From assembly GCF_014199525.1 (NCBI RefSeq), contig NZ_JACHNU010000001.1:186001-250000 (forward strand): a stretch of DNA of 64,000 bases. Direction: 5' to 3'. A program made the translations under genes and the position numbers. Numbering within the stretch: the stretch's first letter is position 1; every line of letters begins with the position of its first letter. Below the pieces are notes generated by a model, which saw only the letters and a list, made by a program, of their open reading frames with translations, made no database searches and was not told where the DNA came from. The stretch comes from Conexibacter arvalis (GTDB taxonomy: Bacteria > Actinomycetota > Thermoleophilia > Solirubrobacterales > Solirubrobacteraceae). Shown piece after piece: positions 43,956-53,308 of the stretch.

Positions 43956-45367
43956 CAGTCCTCCTCCATGACGGGGCGCGCCTTCCAGAAGTAGTTGTGC
44001 TGTCCATCGCGCGTCGCCATCACGCGGAAGGTCAGCGCGACGCGCCGGCCGGGCACGAGGTCCTCCGGCGCCGTCTCGGTCAGCTCCAGCTCGGCGCGCC
44101 CGCCGCCGTCGAAGTCGACGACGCCGAAGACAGCCGGCGGGCTCGGCGACCAGGCGAGCCGGTCGACCGTGTGCGCGACGAGCCTCCCGCGCACCTCGCG
44201 CATCGGCTCGCGGTCCATCCTGTCGACGGCGCGACAGGCGTGGCAGACGCGCTGGGGCGGCAGCTGGCGCGTGCCGCAGGCGCGGCAGCGGGTCGCCTCG
44301 ATGCCGAACTTCCACGCGCGGCGGCGATGCGCGACCGGCGCCGCCGGCGGCGCGGGCGCCGCCTTGCGCGGCGGCTCGACGTCGATCAGCCCCCGCCACG
44401 AGAGGTAGCGCCCGTACGGGAGGCCCTCCCGCGCCGCCGCGAGCTGGCGCGCCAGCGGATCGGCGGCCTGCGCCCGCCGCTCCGCGAGCAGTTCGGTCGC
44501 ACGGAAGACGAGCGCCTCGACGCCGTCGCCGACGGCGAGCAGGACGATCGTCTCGCCCGCCGCGGCGCGATCGAGCGCCGCCACCAGTCCGAGGCCGGCG
44601 TCGGCCGCGCCGGCCGCGCCGATCTCGCCAGCGAGGTCGACGAGCGCCTCGGCAGGAACGCCGGCGGCCCGTGCGACCGCACGCCGGGCGCGCGGGTTGG
44701 CGGCCGCGACGACCAGATGCCTGACGTCGTCGGCGGCGACGCCCGCGGCGGCGAGCGCCGTCGCGGTCGCGTCGGCGGCGAGGCCGGCAGAGATCTTCGC
44801 CCCGAAGCTCTCCTCCCACCGGCGCGGCACGGCCGCCTCCGGCAGCCGCCAGCGGTCGAGATGCTCCTCGGTCGCCGCGCCGCTGCCGATCAGCTCCGCG
44901 ACGACCGGCTCGTCGCCGCCGGTCGCGACGAATGCGGCGGCGCCGTCGCCGCCGCCGAGCTCGTCGGGCCCGTTCGGCGCGCCGACGCGGATGTCGGACA
45001 GCACCGCGAGCGCGGGAGCGGGCGACTGGAGCGCGGCGCGCAGCGCTCCGGCACCGGAGCGGACGGCGCCGGCGACGTCGGTCGCACCGACGTCGCGCGG
45101 CAGGCCGAGCGCGGCGTGGATCGCGGCGGCATTGGTCTTCTCGAGGTAGGCCGGGCGGCTCGTCGCGAACCAAATCCACGACGGCGCGAGCAGGTCGCCG
45201 GCGAGCGCGCGGCGGGCCGCCTCGACGCCCATCGTCGTCGTGTCCTCGTCGAAGCAGGCGACGGCGCGGCGGCCCTGGCCGCCACCGGCGCCGTGCGCCG
45301 CGCGCACGGCGGCCGCGTCGAGCCGGTGGACCGGGACATGGGTCCCGTAGCTGATGACCCCGGCCAC
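43955..45367 (-). CDS. HMG-CoA-synthase-like domain fused to DUF35 zinc-ribbon/OB-fold
   Basis: The 470-residue protein has an N-terminal condensing-enzyme domain (about 1-310: VISYGTHVPVHRLDAAAV, DEDTTTMGVEAARRAL, FATSRPAYLEKTNAAAIHAA). The strand that usually carries the catalytic Cys reads DVAGAVRSGAGALRAAL, with no Cys. The C-terminal DUF35 part has a zinc ribbon (CRACGTRQLPPQRVCHAC, about 358-375) and an OB-fold ending AYFWKARPVMEED-like (the sequence has NYFWKARP). DUF35 proteins bind acyl-CoA and partner SCPx thiolases. GTG 45367 starts 2 bp after the SDR stop. It may be the acyl-CoA-binding partner of the adjacent thiolase. Confidence 0.83.
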   Translation of the reverse strand: MAGVISYGTHVPVHRLDAAAVRAAHGAGGGQGRRAVACFDEDTTTMGVEAARRALAGDLLAPSWIWFATSRPAYLEKTNAAAIHAALGLPRDVGATDVAGAVRSGAGALRAALQSPAPALAVLSDIRVGAPNGPDELGGGDGAAAFVATGGDEPVVAELIGSGAATEEHLDRWRLPEAAVPRRWEESFGAKISAGLAADATATALAAAGVAADDVRHLVVAAANPRARRAVARAAGVPAEALVDLAGEIGAAGAADAGLGLVAALDRAAAGETIVLLAVGDGVEALVFRATELLAERRAQAADPLARQLAAAREGLPYGRYLSWRGLIDVEPPRKAAPAPPAAPVAHRRRAWKFGIEATRCRACGTRQLPPQRVCHACRAVDRMDREPMREVRGRLVAHTVDRLAWSPSPPAVFGVVDFDGGGRAELELTETAPEDLVPGRRVALTFRVMATRDGQHNYFWKARPVMEED

Positions 45368-45369
45368 GG

Positions 45370-46209
45370 TCAGGCTGCCTCGGCCGCGGCGGCGAGCGCC
45401 TCGTGGCGGAGTCTCCAGTCGGCGCTGCCGCGCGCGCGGAAGTCGGTCACGAACCAGCTCGCGCCGATCCCGCCGCCGCCGTCGACGAGCAGGCTCTGCC
45501 CGGTCATGTAGGCACTGTCGTCGCTCGCCAGGAAGGCGACGGCGTCGGCGATGTCGGCCGGGCGGCCGAGGCGGGCGAGCGGGACCTCGCGCTCGAACAG
45601 CTCGCGCGCGCCGGTCGCCAGCAGGTCCGCGGTCATCGCGGTCTCGGTGACGCCGGGCATCACGGCGTTGACGCGGACCCGGTGGACGCCGAGCTCGTAC
45701 GCCATCACGGCGGTCAGCATGTTCAGCGCCGCCTTCGCCGAGCAGTAGGCGGAGAAGAAGGCGGCCGGCTGGACGGCGCCGGAGGAGGAGGTCATCACGA
45801 TCGAGCCGCCGTTGCCGCACTGCGCCATGCGGCGGGCCGCCGCCTGGCAGACGAGGAACGTGCCGGTGACGTTGACGTCGAAGTGACGGCGCCACGTCCG
45901 TGCCGAGACGTCGAGCACCGGGCCGACGCGGCACCAGCCGGCGTTCGCGTGGCAGACGTCGAGGCGGTCGAAGCGGCCGACCGTCTCGGAGAAGAGCGCG
46001 GCGACCTGCGCCTCGTCGGTCTGGTCGCAGGCGACGCCGACGGCCTCGGCGCCGCCGGACCGCAGCTCGGCCGCGATCCGCTCGGCGCCCTCGCCGTCGA
46101 GGTCGGCGATCACGACGCGCGCGCCCTCCGACGCGAGCTTGGCGGCCGTCTCGGCGCCGATGCCTGACGCGCCGCCGGTGACGAGCGCGACCTTTCCTTC
46201 GAACCGCAT
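45370..46209 (-). CDS. SDR-family oxidoreductase, first gene of the long catabolic operon
   Basis: The 279-residue protein is a classical SDR: TGGASGIG near residue 12, an Asp in VVIADLDGEG suggesting NAD, HANAGWCRVG (replacing NNAG) near 85, MTSSSGAVQPAAFFSAYCSAKAA with Ser, Tyr and Lys, and QSLLVDGGGGIGASWFVTDF. A C-terminal extension of about 20 residues follows the usual end. The ATG at 46209 after GGGAGAG is preferred to the TTG 12 bases upstream. It begins the 13-gene minus-strand operon; the TetR-type operator candidate AATGA-ATGC-TCATT lies 16-29 bases before its ATG. Confidence 0.86.
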   Translation of the reverse strand: MRFEGKVALVTGGASGIGAETAAKLASEGARVVIADLDGEGAERIAAELRSGGAEAVGVACDQTDEAQVAALFSETVGRFDRLDVCHANAGWCRVGPVLDVSARTWRRHFDVNVTGTFLVCQAAARRMAQCGNGGSIVMTSSSGAVQPAAFFSAYCSAKAALNMLTAVMAYELGVHRVRVNAVMPGVTETAMTADLLATGARELFEREVPLARLGRPADIADAVAFLASDDSAYMTGQSLLVDGGGGIGASWFVTDFRARGSADWRLRHEALAAAAEAA

Positions 46210-46541
46210 CTGCTCTCCCAAGTCAATGAATGCTCATTTACTTCGCGACGAAGATAGACGAGCGCTCGGCGACCTGTCAAGCCGTCCGGTCGGAACGAGG
46301 CGCGACGGCAGCGCGCCGTCGGCACGTGGGGCGCGGCGCGCGAGGCGCGGGCGAGTACGGCGGGGCGAGTGTGCAGCGGGCGCGTGCAGCCGGTGCGAGT
46401 GCGGCCGGAGCACCTGCGGCAGGCGCGGCGGCGGGGGCACGTGCGGCGAGGGACGTGCCGGCGAGGCGCGAGCCGGCGAATCGGCGCGCCGCGGTCGTGC
46501 GCCGGCGCACTCGCCTCAGCGCTGCGGCCGCGCGGCGGCGG
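46210..46541. other. 332-bp gap upstream of the catabolic operon
   Basis: The part next to the operon (46210-46275) is A+T-rich and carries the operator candidate. From about 46290 to 46510 the sequence is G+C-rich with many short repeats of GCGAG, GGCGCG and CCGGCG, and gives only low-complexity Arg/Ala-rich reading frames on both strands. I see no gene there. Confidence 0.5.
46225..46238. promoter_or_regulatory. candidate TetR operator before the 13-gene operon
   Basis: AATGA-ATGC-TCATT is a perfect 5-bp-arm palindrome located 16-29 bases upstream of the SDR start at 46209. The same ATGA-NTGC-TCAT core recurs at 47302-47313, on the other side of the TetR gene. The position would cover the transcription start region of the operon. 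Confidence 0.6.
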
Positions 46542-47183
46542 TCAGCGGTCGACGACGCCGACCATGCGCAGCGCGAGCTGCACGTGGAGGTCGGCGATGC
46601 GGCGCGGTGAGAGCGACGCCTGCAGCCAGTACGGCTCGGTCACCATCACGCACATGTCCATGATCGCCATCGCCGTCGCCCGCTGGGGCGGCATGTCGGC
46701 GCTGTCGAGCAGGGCGAACTCGCCGACCTCGACGCCCTGCTCCAGCACGTCCTGCAGCAGACGGCGCGTCGCGCGACGGGCCTCGGCGATCTGCTCAAGG
46801 TCACCTGGAGGGAGGAACTCCATGTCGCGCACGCTGACACGCGACTCGCGTGGGAAGCGCGTGTAGAAGAGCACGTAGGTCTCGACGAACTCGCGCAGCG
46901 CCTCGGCCGGGCGGTCGACCCCCTCGACCGCCGCGCGCAGCTGCCGCAGCAGGTCGCTGTGGGCCTTGCTGATGATCGCGTGCAGCAGCGCTTCCTTGGA
47001 GGGGAAGTGGTTGTAGAGCGCGCCGACGGTCACGCCGACCGCCGAGGTGACCTCTCTCACGCTCGTCGCCATGAACCCCTTGCGGTGGAACAGCTCGACG
47101 GCCGCGTCCTCGAGGCGGGCCCGCATCTCGGGCGCTCTCAGGCGGACGGCGCGGGGCGGGCTGGTTGTTCTTCGCTGGGCCAA
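46542..47183 (-). CDS. TetR-family repressor of the flanking operons
   Basis: The 213-residue protein has a TetR helix-turn-helix: EDAAVELFHRKGFMATSV, then REVTSAVGVTVGALYNHF (about residues 42-59) and PSKEALLHAIIS. The long helical C-terminal domain (LREFVETYVLFYTRFPRE, LEQIAEARRATRRLLQD) resembles the fatty-acid/steroid-type TetR regulators. A TTG start at 47183 is chosen because GAGGAA lies 4-9 bases upstream. The regulator lies between two operons that each carry an ATGA-NTGC-TCAT site, so it probably represses both and itself until a CoA ester or acid binds. Confidence 0.86.
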   Translation of the reverse strand: MAQRRTTSPPRAVRLRAPEMRARLEDAAVELFHRKGFMATSVREVTSAVGVTVGALYNHFPSKEALLHAIISKAHSDLLRQLRAAVEGVDRPAEALREFVETYVLFYTRFPRESRVSVRDMEFLPPGDLEQIAEARRATRRLLQDVLEQGVEVGEFALLDSADMPPQRATAMAIMDMCVMVTEPYWLQASLSPRRIADLHVQLALRMVGVVDR

Positions 47184-47288
47184 GGAATTCCTCTCCGCCG
47201 CCGATCCGGCGCTCGGCGACGGCAGGAGAGATTAGCCCTCGCCGCCGGCGGCGGCGACGCCTCCTCCGCGCGGGGAGCGACCCGCCGC

Positions 47289-47318
47289 TCGAACTAGGTG
47301 AATGAGTGCTCATATAAT
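47289..47318 (+). promoter_or_regulatory. promoter with embedded TetR operator candidate
   Basis: A perfect -10 hexamer TATAAT lies at 47313-47318, 18 bp after TCGAAC (47289-47294, a weak -35). The palindrome ATGA-GTGC-TCAT (47302-47313) fills the spacer and touches the -10, so a bound repressor would block polymerase. The core matches the site at 46225-46238. Transcription would begin near 47325 and run into the amidohydrolase gene. Confidence 0.65.
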
Positions 47319-47390
47319 AGCGGCGCGCGCTCGACCTGAACGAGCGCACAGGCAGCTGCCCTGCGTGACGTCCACACGAAAGGAATGCGC

Positions 47391-48404
47391 GTGCCCCACG
47401 AACGCACCCCCGTCATCGACGTGTGCGGGATCCTCTACGACGCGCCGAGCTGGGAGGCGTACCTGCGGACCTTCGCCGCGCGCACGCCCGCCTACCTCTC
47501 CGTCTTCGCCGGCCGCTTCGCCGTCCTCGCCGGCCTCGACCCGCGCGTCGTCGCCGAGACCGCGCGCCGCGACCCGGTCGCGGCCGCGGAGCTGCTGATC
47601 GCCGCCGGGACGCTCGACGCGGACGTGCGGGCCCACGTCGAGGCCCTCGACCGCGACGGCGTGCGCGCGCAGGTGATCGCCGGCGGCCATGCCGAGCTGG
47701 CGAGCGGCGACGGCACGATCAACGATCGCGTCGCCGCGCTGGCCGCGGAGGCGCCGGGGCGGCTGGTGCCGTTCGCGGGGCTCTCGCTGCGGGAGGGCAG
47801 CGACGCCGTCGGAGAGCTGCGCCGCTGCGTCGGCGAGCTCGGGATGCGCGGCGCCGCGATCACGCACTTCCTCGACGACGCCGATCCGCTCGGCGCCGCC
47901 AGCCGCGCCGTCTACGTCGAGGCCGAGCAGCTCGGCGTGCCGCTGTGGATCCACACCGGGCACAACCTCTCCTCCCGCCACCGTCCCGACCACTGCACCT
48001 GGCGCGAGCTGGACGCGATCGCGCGCGACCATCCGCAGCTGACGCTGATCGCCGGCCACGGGGGCTGGCCGTGGGTGCTGGAGATGGTGTCGATCTGCCA
48101 GCGGCACGTGAACGTCCACCTGGAGATCTCCAGCCACCGCCCGGCGCGCATGGCGATCGCCGGGTCCGGCTGGGAGCCGCTGCTGGCGCACGGTGCGACG
48201 ACGATCCGCTCGAAGGTCCTGTTCGGGACGATGAGCTGGGTCCACGACTGCTCGATCCGCGAGCTGGCCGACGAGGTCGAGCAGCTCGGGATCGGGGATC
48301 GCACGGCGCGCCGCTGGCTGCACGACAACGCCGCGCGGGTGCTCGGCCTGCCTCCCGGCGAGGCGCCGCCCGCCTCCGCCCGCGCGCAGGAGGCGGTGCG
48401 ATGA
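47391..48404 (+). CDS. amidohydrolase-2 family protein with degenerate metal site
   Basis: The 337-residue protein has the TIM-barrel plan of the ACMSD/2-pyrone-dicarboxylate lactonase family. Visible pieces are an N-terminal VIDVCGILYD, GRLVPFAGLSLREG near residue 120, VPLWIHTGHNLSS near 182, TLIAGHGGWPWVLEMV near 215 and KVLFGTMSWVHD near 280. The family normally starts with an HxH metal motif and ends with GSDxP. Here these are DVCGILY and GTMSWV, so two metal ligand sites are missing. GTG 47391 has AAGGA 6 bases upstream; an ATG at 47385 abuts the site. It overlaps the hydrolase gene by 4 bp. Confidence 0.8.
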   Translation: MPHERTPVIDVCGILYDAPSWEAYLRTFAARTPAYLSVFAGRFAVLAGLDPRVVAETARRDPVAAAELLIAAGTLDADVRAHVEALDRDGVRAQVIAGGHAELASGDGTINDRVAALAAEAPGRLVPFAGLSLREGSDAVGELRRCVGELGMRGAAITHFLDDADPLGAASRAVYVEAEQLGVPLWIHTGHNLSSRHRPDHCTWRELDAIARDHPQLTLIAGHGGWPWVLEMVSICQRHVNVHLEISSHRPARMAIAGSGWEPLLAHGATTIRSKVLFGTMSWVHDCSIRELADEVEQLGIGDRTARRWLHDNAARVLGLPPGEAPPASARAQEAVR

Positions 48405-49258
48405 GCGCCACGATCACGACCGACCGGATCGAGCTGCCCGGCGGCCCGTTGGCGATCCACCGGGCCGGCGACGCCGGGCCGCCGCTGCTCCTGCTGCACG
48501 GCGCGATGCTCGACACCGCGAGACTGCTGTGGCGCAATGTGATCCCGGCGCTGTCGGATGCGTTCCAGGTGGTCGCGCCGGACTGGCCGCGCCACGGCGG
48601 CAGCCGCCCGTGGTACGGCTTCCTCGACCAGGCCGCGCTGGCGAGCTGCGTCGACGCCGTGCTCGAGCACTGCAGGTTCGAGCGGGCCGCGATCGCCGGC
48701 CTCTCCCTGGGCGGCGGGGTCGCCGCCGGCTACGCCGCCGCGCGCCCCGACCGGGTCAGCCGCCTCGTGCTCATCAACCCCGGCGGCATGGAGGGCCGCC
48801 GCGCCTGGCAGCGGACGACCTGGCTGACGATGCGCACGCCCGGCATGCTGCGGCTGCTCACCCGCCTCTATCCGCCGGCGCGCGTCCGCGCCGGCCTCGC
48901 CCGCGCGCTGCCGGCCGGCGAGCGCGCGCCCGACTTCGACGCGATCGTCGCGCTCGCCGAGCGGGAGCTGCGCGCCAAGCGCGAACACGGCGAGCTGCTG
49001 CTCGACGACTGGCAGATCGCCTCCTATGGCTGGAGCCGGATGCGGATCGACCACCGGCCGCTACTGCCGCGGATCGCCTGCCCGACGCTGCTGGTCCACG
49101 GGCTCGAGGACAGGCTCGTGCCGCGCGCCTCTCTCGTCGAGGCCGCGCGGCTGCTGCGGGACGCGCGGCTGGTCGACGTCGAGGGTGCGGGCCACGCGCT
49201 GCCGCTCGACAGACCCGAGCGGCTGCACGAGGAGATCCGCGCCTTCGTCGCGGCCTGA
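48401..49258 (+). CDS. alpha/beta-hydrolase
   Basis: The 285-residue alpha/beta hydrolase has the oxyanion segment LLLLHGAMLDTARLLWRN near residue 30, the nucleophile in IAGLSLGGGVAAGYAA (Ser near 100), the acid in LLVHGLEDRLVP (about 238) and the His in VEGAGHALPLDRPE (about 263). The catalytic triad is complete. Related proteins cleave carbon-carbon bonds (MhpC/BphD), esters or lactones. Coupled by ATGA to the amidohydrolase gene and under the same operator-bearing promoter, it may open or release a ring or ester substrate feeding the long catabolic operon. Confidence 0.85.
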   Translation: MSATITTDRIELPGGPLAIHRAGDAGPPLLLLHGAMLDTARLLWRNVIPALSDAFQVVAPDWPRHGGSRPWYGFLDQAALASCVDAVLEHCRFERAAIAGLSLGGGVAAGYAAARPDRVSRLVLINPGGMEGRRAWQRTTWLTMRTPGMLRLLTRLYPPARVRAGLARALPAGERAPDFDAIVALAERELRAKREHGELLLDDWQIASYGWSRMRIDHRPLLPRIACPTLLVHGLEDRLVPRASLVEAARLLRDARLVDVEGAGHALPLDRPERLHEEIRAFVAA

Positions 49259-49275
49259 GCGCCGCGGCGGCGCGG

Positions 49276-49932
49276 TCAGGCGCCGGCGGCTCCGCGCGAT
49301 CTCGGCGCCGCGCGGCGCCGCGGGCGCGGGGCCGCCGCCTGCACCAGCCGCAGCGCCATGTCGCCGTAGTGGTAGGCGACCTCGGATTCGCCCAGCGGCC
49401 CGCCCTCGCGGTACCAGAGCGAGACGCCGATGCCCATCTCCAGGATCGCGTAGGTCGACAGCTGCGCCGACGCCGTCTCGAAGCGGCCCTCCGCGATGCC
49501 GCGCTCGATCAGCGCCTGCCAGCTCTGTGCGTAGCGGCGGCGCAGCTCGCGGATCTCGCCGCGGGCCGGCTCGTCGAGGCTCGCGATCTCGCGGTTGCCG
49601 ACCTGCACCTCGAGCGGATGGCGGGCGTGGTAGCGGACGTGGGCCTCCATCGAGCGGCGCAGCTGCTCGGCGCAGTCGTCGGTGGTCCGCAGCACGCGTT
49701 CGTGCTCGTCGAGCAGCGTCGCCATCGTCGCGACCATGATCTCGCGCAGCAGTGTCTGCTTGGAATCGACGTGGTTGTAGAGGCTGGAGGCGCGCATCCC
49801 GACCGCCTCCGCGATGTCTCTCATCCCGGTCCCGTAGTAGCCGCGCTCGGCGAACAGCCGCACGGCGGCCGCACGGATGTCGTCGCGACGTGGAGTGGCC
49901 GAAACCTCGGAGGGCGTCGCGTGCGCGGGCAT
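49276..49932 (-). CDS. TetR-family regulator
   Basis: The 218-residue protein has a TetR helix-turn-helix: IRAAAVRLFAERGYYGTGM, then RDIAEAVGMRASSLYNHV (about residues 38-55) and DSKQTLLREIMVA. The C-terminal domain continues with HVRYHARHPLEVQVGNREI and ends in an Arg/Ala-rich tail (about 25 residues). The pattern is like KstR2/TetR_C_33-type regulators of CoA-related catabolism. It diverges from the SDR/ACAD/APH operon; the intervening 151 bp holds ACGAATC repeats (near 49977 and 50032) that may be its binding sites. It converges with the hydrolase operon 17 bp away. Confidence 0.85.
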   Translation of the reverse strand: MPAHATPSEVSATPRRDDIRAAAVRLFAERGYYGTGMRDIAEAVGMRASSLYNHVDSKQTLLREIMVATMATLLDEHERVLRTTDDCAEQLRRSMEAHVRYHARHPLEVQVGNREIASLDEPARGEIRELRRRYAQSWQALIERGIAEGRFETASAQLSTYAILEMGIGVSLWYREGGPLGESEVAYHYGDMALRLVQAAAPRPRRRAAPRSRGAAGA

Positions 49933-50083
49933 CGCGCCAGTCTACCGGCCGCCGGATGGGCGCAAAACCGTCCATCGACGAATCGTGAATCGGCCGTCAA
50001 TGCGGCGATCAGCGAGCTCGTACGGCATACTGACGAATCATCATTAGCCTGTGCTGGAGAGAGCAGATGAAGCGAGGGACCCG

Positions 50084-50874
50084 TTGACTTCCTGGACCAC
50101 GACGAGCGCGGTGGCCGATCGCGAGCCGGGCTTCGCCGGCAGGGTCGCGTGGGTGACCGGCGCCAGCCGCGGCCTCGGCCGCGCGCTCGTGCGCGCGTTC
50201 GCCGACGCGGGCGCCGAGGTGGTCGCGACCGCGCGCTCCGCCGACGCGCTCCACGAGCTCGCCGCGGAGGTCCGCGCCGCGGGCGGGACGATCCATCTCG
50301 CGCCCGGCTCGGTCGCGAGCGAGAACGACCTGGCCGATGCGATCGCATCGATCGAGGCGTACACCGGACGGCTCGACGTGCTCGTCAACAACGCCGGCGT
50401 CAGCCCGTCGTTCCGACATGCGGAGACCGTGCCGACCGACGAGTGGCACGAGGTGCTCGACGTCAACCTGACCGGCGCCTTCCTCGCTCAGGCGCGGGCG
50501 CTGGAGCTGCTCGCCGCCGATGGCGGCGGGGCGGTCGTCAACGTCTCCTCCGTCCACGGCGTCTCCGGCCACGAGCGGCTTGCCGCCTACAGCGCCAGCA
50601 AAGGCGGCCTGGAGGCGCTGACGCGTACGCTGGCGGTCGAGTGGGCGCCGCGCGGCGTACGCGTCAACGCGGTCGCGCCGGGCTACCTGGAGACCGACAT
50701 GACGAGCGGGCTGCGCGCGCACGACCGCTGGTCGCAGGCGCTGCTGGACCGCATCCCGATCGGCCGCTTCGGCACCGTCGAGGAGGTCGTGCCCGCCGTG
50801 CTCTTCCTCGCCGGCGACAGCGCCCGCTACATCACCGGCACGACGCTCTCGATCGACGGAGGATGGACCGCACG

Positions 50875-50878
<4 letters not shown>
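50084..50878 (+). CDS. SDR-family oxidoreductase (LvaD-like position)
   Basis: The 264-residue SDR has WVTGASRGLG near residue 25, an Arg in VATARSADALHE suggesting NADP, NNAGVSPSFRHAE near 105, NVSSVHGVSGHERLAAYSASKGG with Ser, Tyr and Lys, and ITGTTLSIDGGWTAR at the end. The start is uncertain. TTG 50084 with GCGAGGG upstream is preferred, but GTG 50051 or 50111 is possible. Its end overlaps the acyl-CoA dehydrogenase gene by 4 bp. In the levulinate operon of Pseudomonas putida an SDR accompanies the same ACAD and kinase types, so a keto/hydroxy-acyl-CoA conversion is likely. Confidence 0.85.
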
Positions 50879-52073
<1,195 letters not shown>

Positions 52074-52077
<4 letters not shown>

Positions 52078-53183
52078 GCCGGCGCACCCCGCCCCCGGGC
52101 GACGGGAGGCGCGCGGTCGCGACCGACGACGTCGTCGCGACCGCCGCGCAGGCGCGCGGGCTGCCGCGTCCACCGCTGCTCGTGCTCGAACCGCTCGCCG
52201 CCTTCCTCGACGCGCATCGGATCGGCAGCGGCCCGATCGACGCGCGGCCGATCGGCGACGGCCACTCCAACGTCACCTACGGTCTGCGGCGCGGCGACGC
52301 TCACGTCGTGCTGCGGCGCCCGCCCCGGCCGCCGCTGCCGCCCTCAGCGCACGACGTCGTGCGGGAGGCGCGCCTGCAGCGTGCGCTGGCTGGCCACGCC
52401 CGCGTGCCCGAGATCCTCGCGATCTGCGACGACGAGTCGATCCTCGGCGTCCCCTTCTACGTGATGGGCCACGTCGCCGGCGCGGTCGCCGGGCCGACCC
52501 TGCCGCCCGCGCTCGACGCCCCCGGCCAGCGCGGGCGGTTCGGCGCGGAGCTGGTCGACGCGCTCGCCGAACTGCACGCGGTCGACGTCGAGACGGCCGG
52601 CCTCGGCGGCTTCGGCCGCGGAGCGGGCTACCTCGCCCGCCAGCTGCGCCGCTTCCGCGGGCTGTGGGCGCAGTACGCGACGCGCGACCTGCCCGACCTC
52701 GACCGCACCGCCCGCTGGCTGGAGGAGCACCTCCCCGACTCGGGGCCCGCGACGCTCGTCCACGGCGACTACCGGCTCGGCAACGTCGTCTTCGAGCGCA
52801 GCGACGAGCTGCGGCTCGCCGCGATCCTCGACTGGGAGCTTGCGACGCTCGGCGACCCGCTCGCCGACCTCGGCTACCTGACCGCGACCTGGGCCGAGCC
52901 CGGCGACGACGAGACGCCGATGCTCGCGCTGTCGGCCGCGACCCGGCTGCCCGGCTTCTCCAGCCGCGACGACCTGCGCGAGCGCTACGCCCGCCGCACC
53001 GGCCGCGACCTCGAGCGGCTCGCCTGGCACGAGACGCTCGCGACCTGGAAGGCGGCGATCTTCCTCGAGTGCAGCTACTCCCGCTACCTCGCAGGCTCGA
53101 CCGACGACCCCTACTTCGGCACGCTCGCCGAGGGCGTCCCGCAGCTCGCGCGCGCCGCCGCACGACGGATCGCCGCCGGCTGA
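52074..53183 (+). CDS. APH-family phosphotransferase, ACAD10/11-kinase-like (LvaA-like)
   Basis: The 369-residue protein has an aminoglycoside-phosphotransferase fold: GDGHSNVTYGLRRGDAHVVLRRPP near residues 60-83 (P-loop and Lys-equivalent region), the catalytic loop LVHGDYRLGNVVF near 226 (HGD with Asn) and DFG-equivalent ILDWELATLGDPLADLGY near 250. It resembles the kinase domain that in animals is fused to ACAD10/11, and LvaA, which phosphorylates 4-hydroxyacyl-CoA. An antibiotic-resistance role is unlikely given the context. GTG 52074 overlaps the dehydrogenase stop (GTGA), so the two are translated together. Confidence 0.86.
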
Positions 53184-53216
53184 TCGCCGCGCCCCGCGGT
53201 GAGCCGGCGCCACACC

Positions 53217-53226
53217 AAAGCATCAA
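53217..53226. promoter_or_regulatory. AAAGCATCAA word upstream of the aldehyde dehydrogenase gene
   Basis: AAAGCATCAA occurs here, 83 bp before the aldehyde dehydrogenase start, and again at 55678-55687 before the PuuD-like operon. The FadR-type regulator gene lies between the two. Both copies sit in A+T-richer leaders. This may be its binding word; the two flanks differ, so the site length is uncertain. Confidence 0.35.
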
Positions 53227-53248
53227 AGCGCTACTCTGCGATCCATTC

Positions 53249-53279
53249 CGTGCGGCCCGCGGCGATCGCGGGCCGCACG
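53249..53279. other. perfect 12-bp stem hairpin in the aldehyde dehydrogenase leader
   Basis: CGTGCGGCCCGC (53249-53260) and GCGGGCCGCACG (53268-53279) pair perfectly around a 7-nt loop GGCGATC. It lies between the APH gene and the aldehyde dehydrogenase gene on the same strand. No T-run follows. It may be a terminator of the SDR/ACAD/APH operon or an operator for the downstream gene. Confidence 0.5.
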
Positions 53280-53308
53280 ATCGCCCCAGCGAACCAGGAA
53301 GGTTGCCC

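Noticed and set aside
46277-46510. Small open frames in the gap before the catabolic operon
   Set aside because: They are Arg/Ala/Pro low-complexity in all frames, lack ribosome sites and resemble nothing known.
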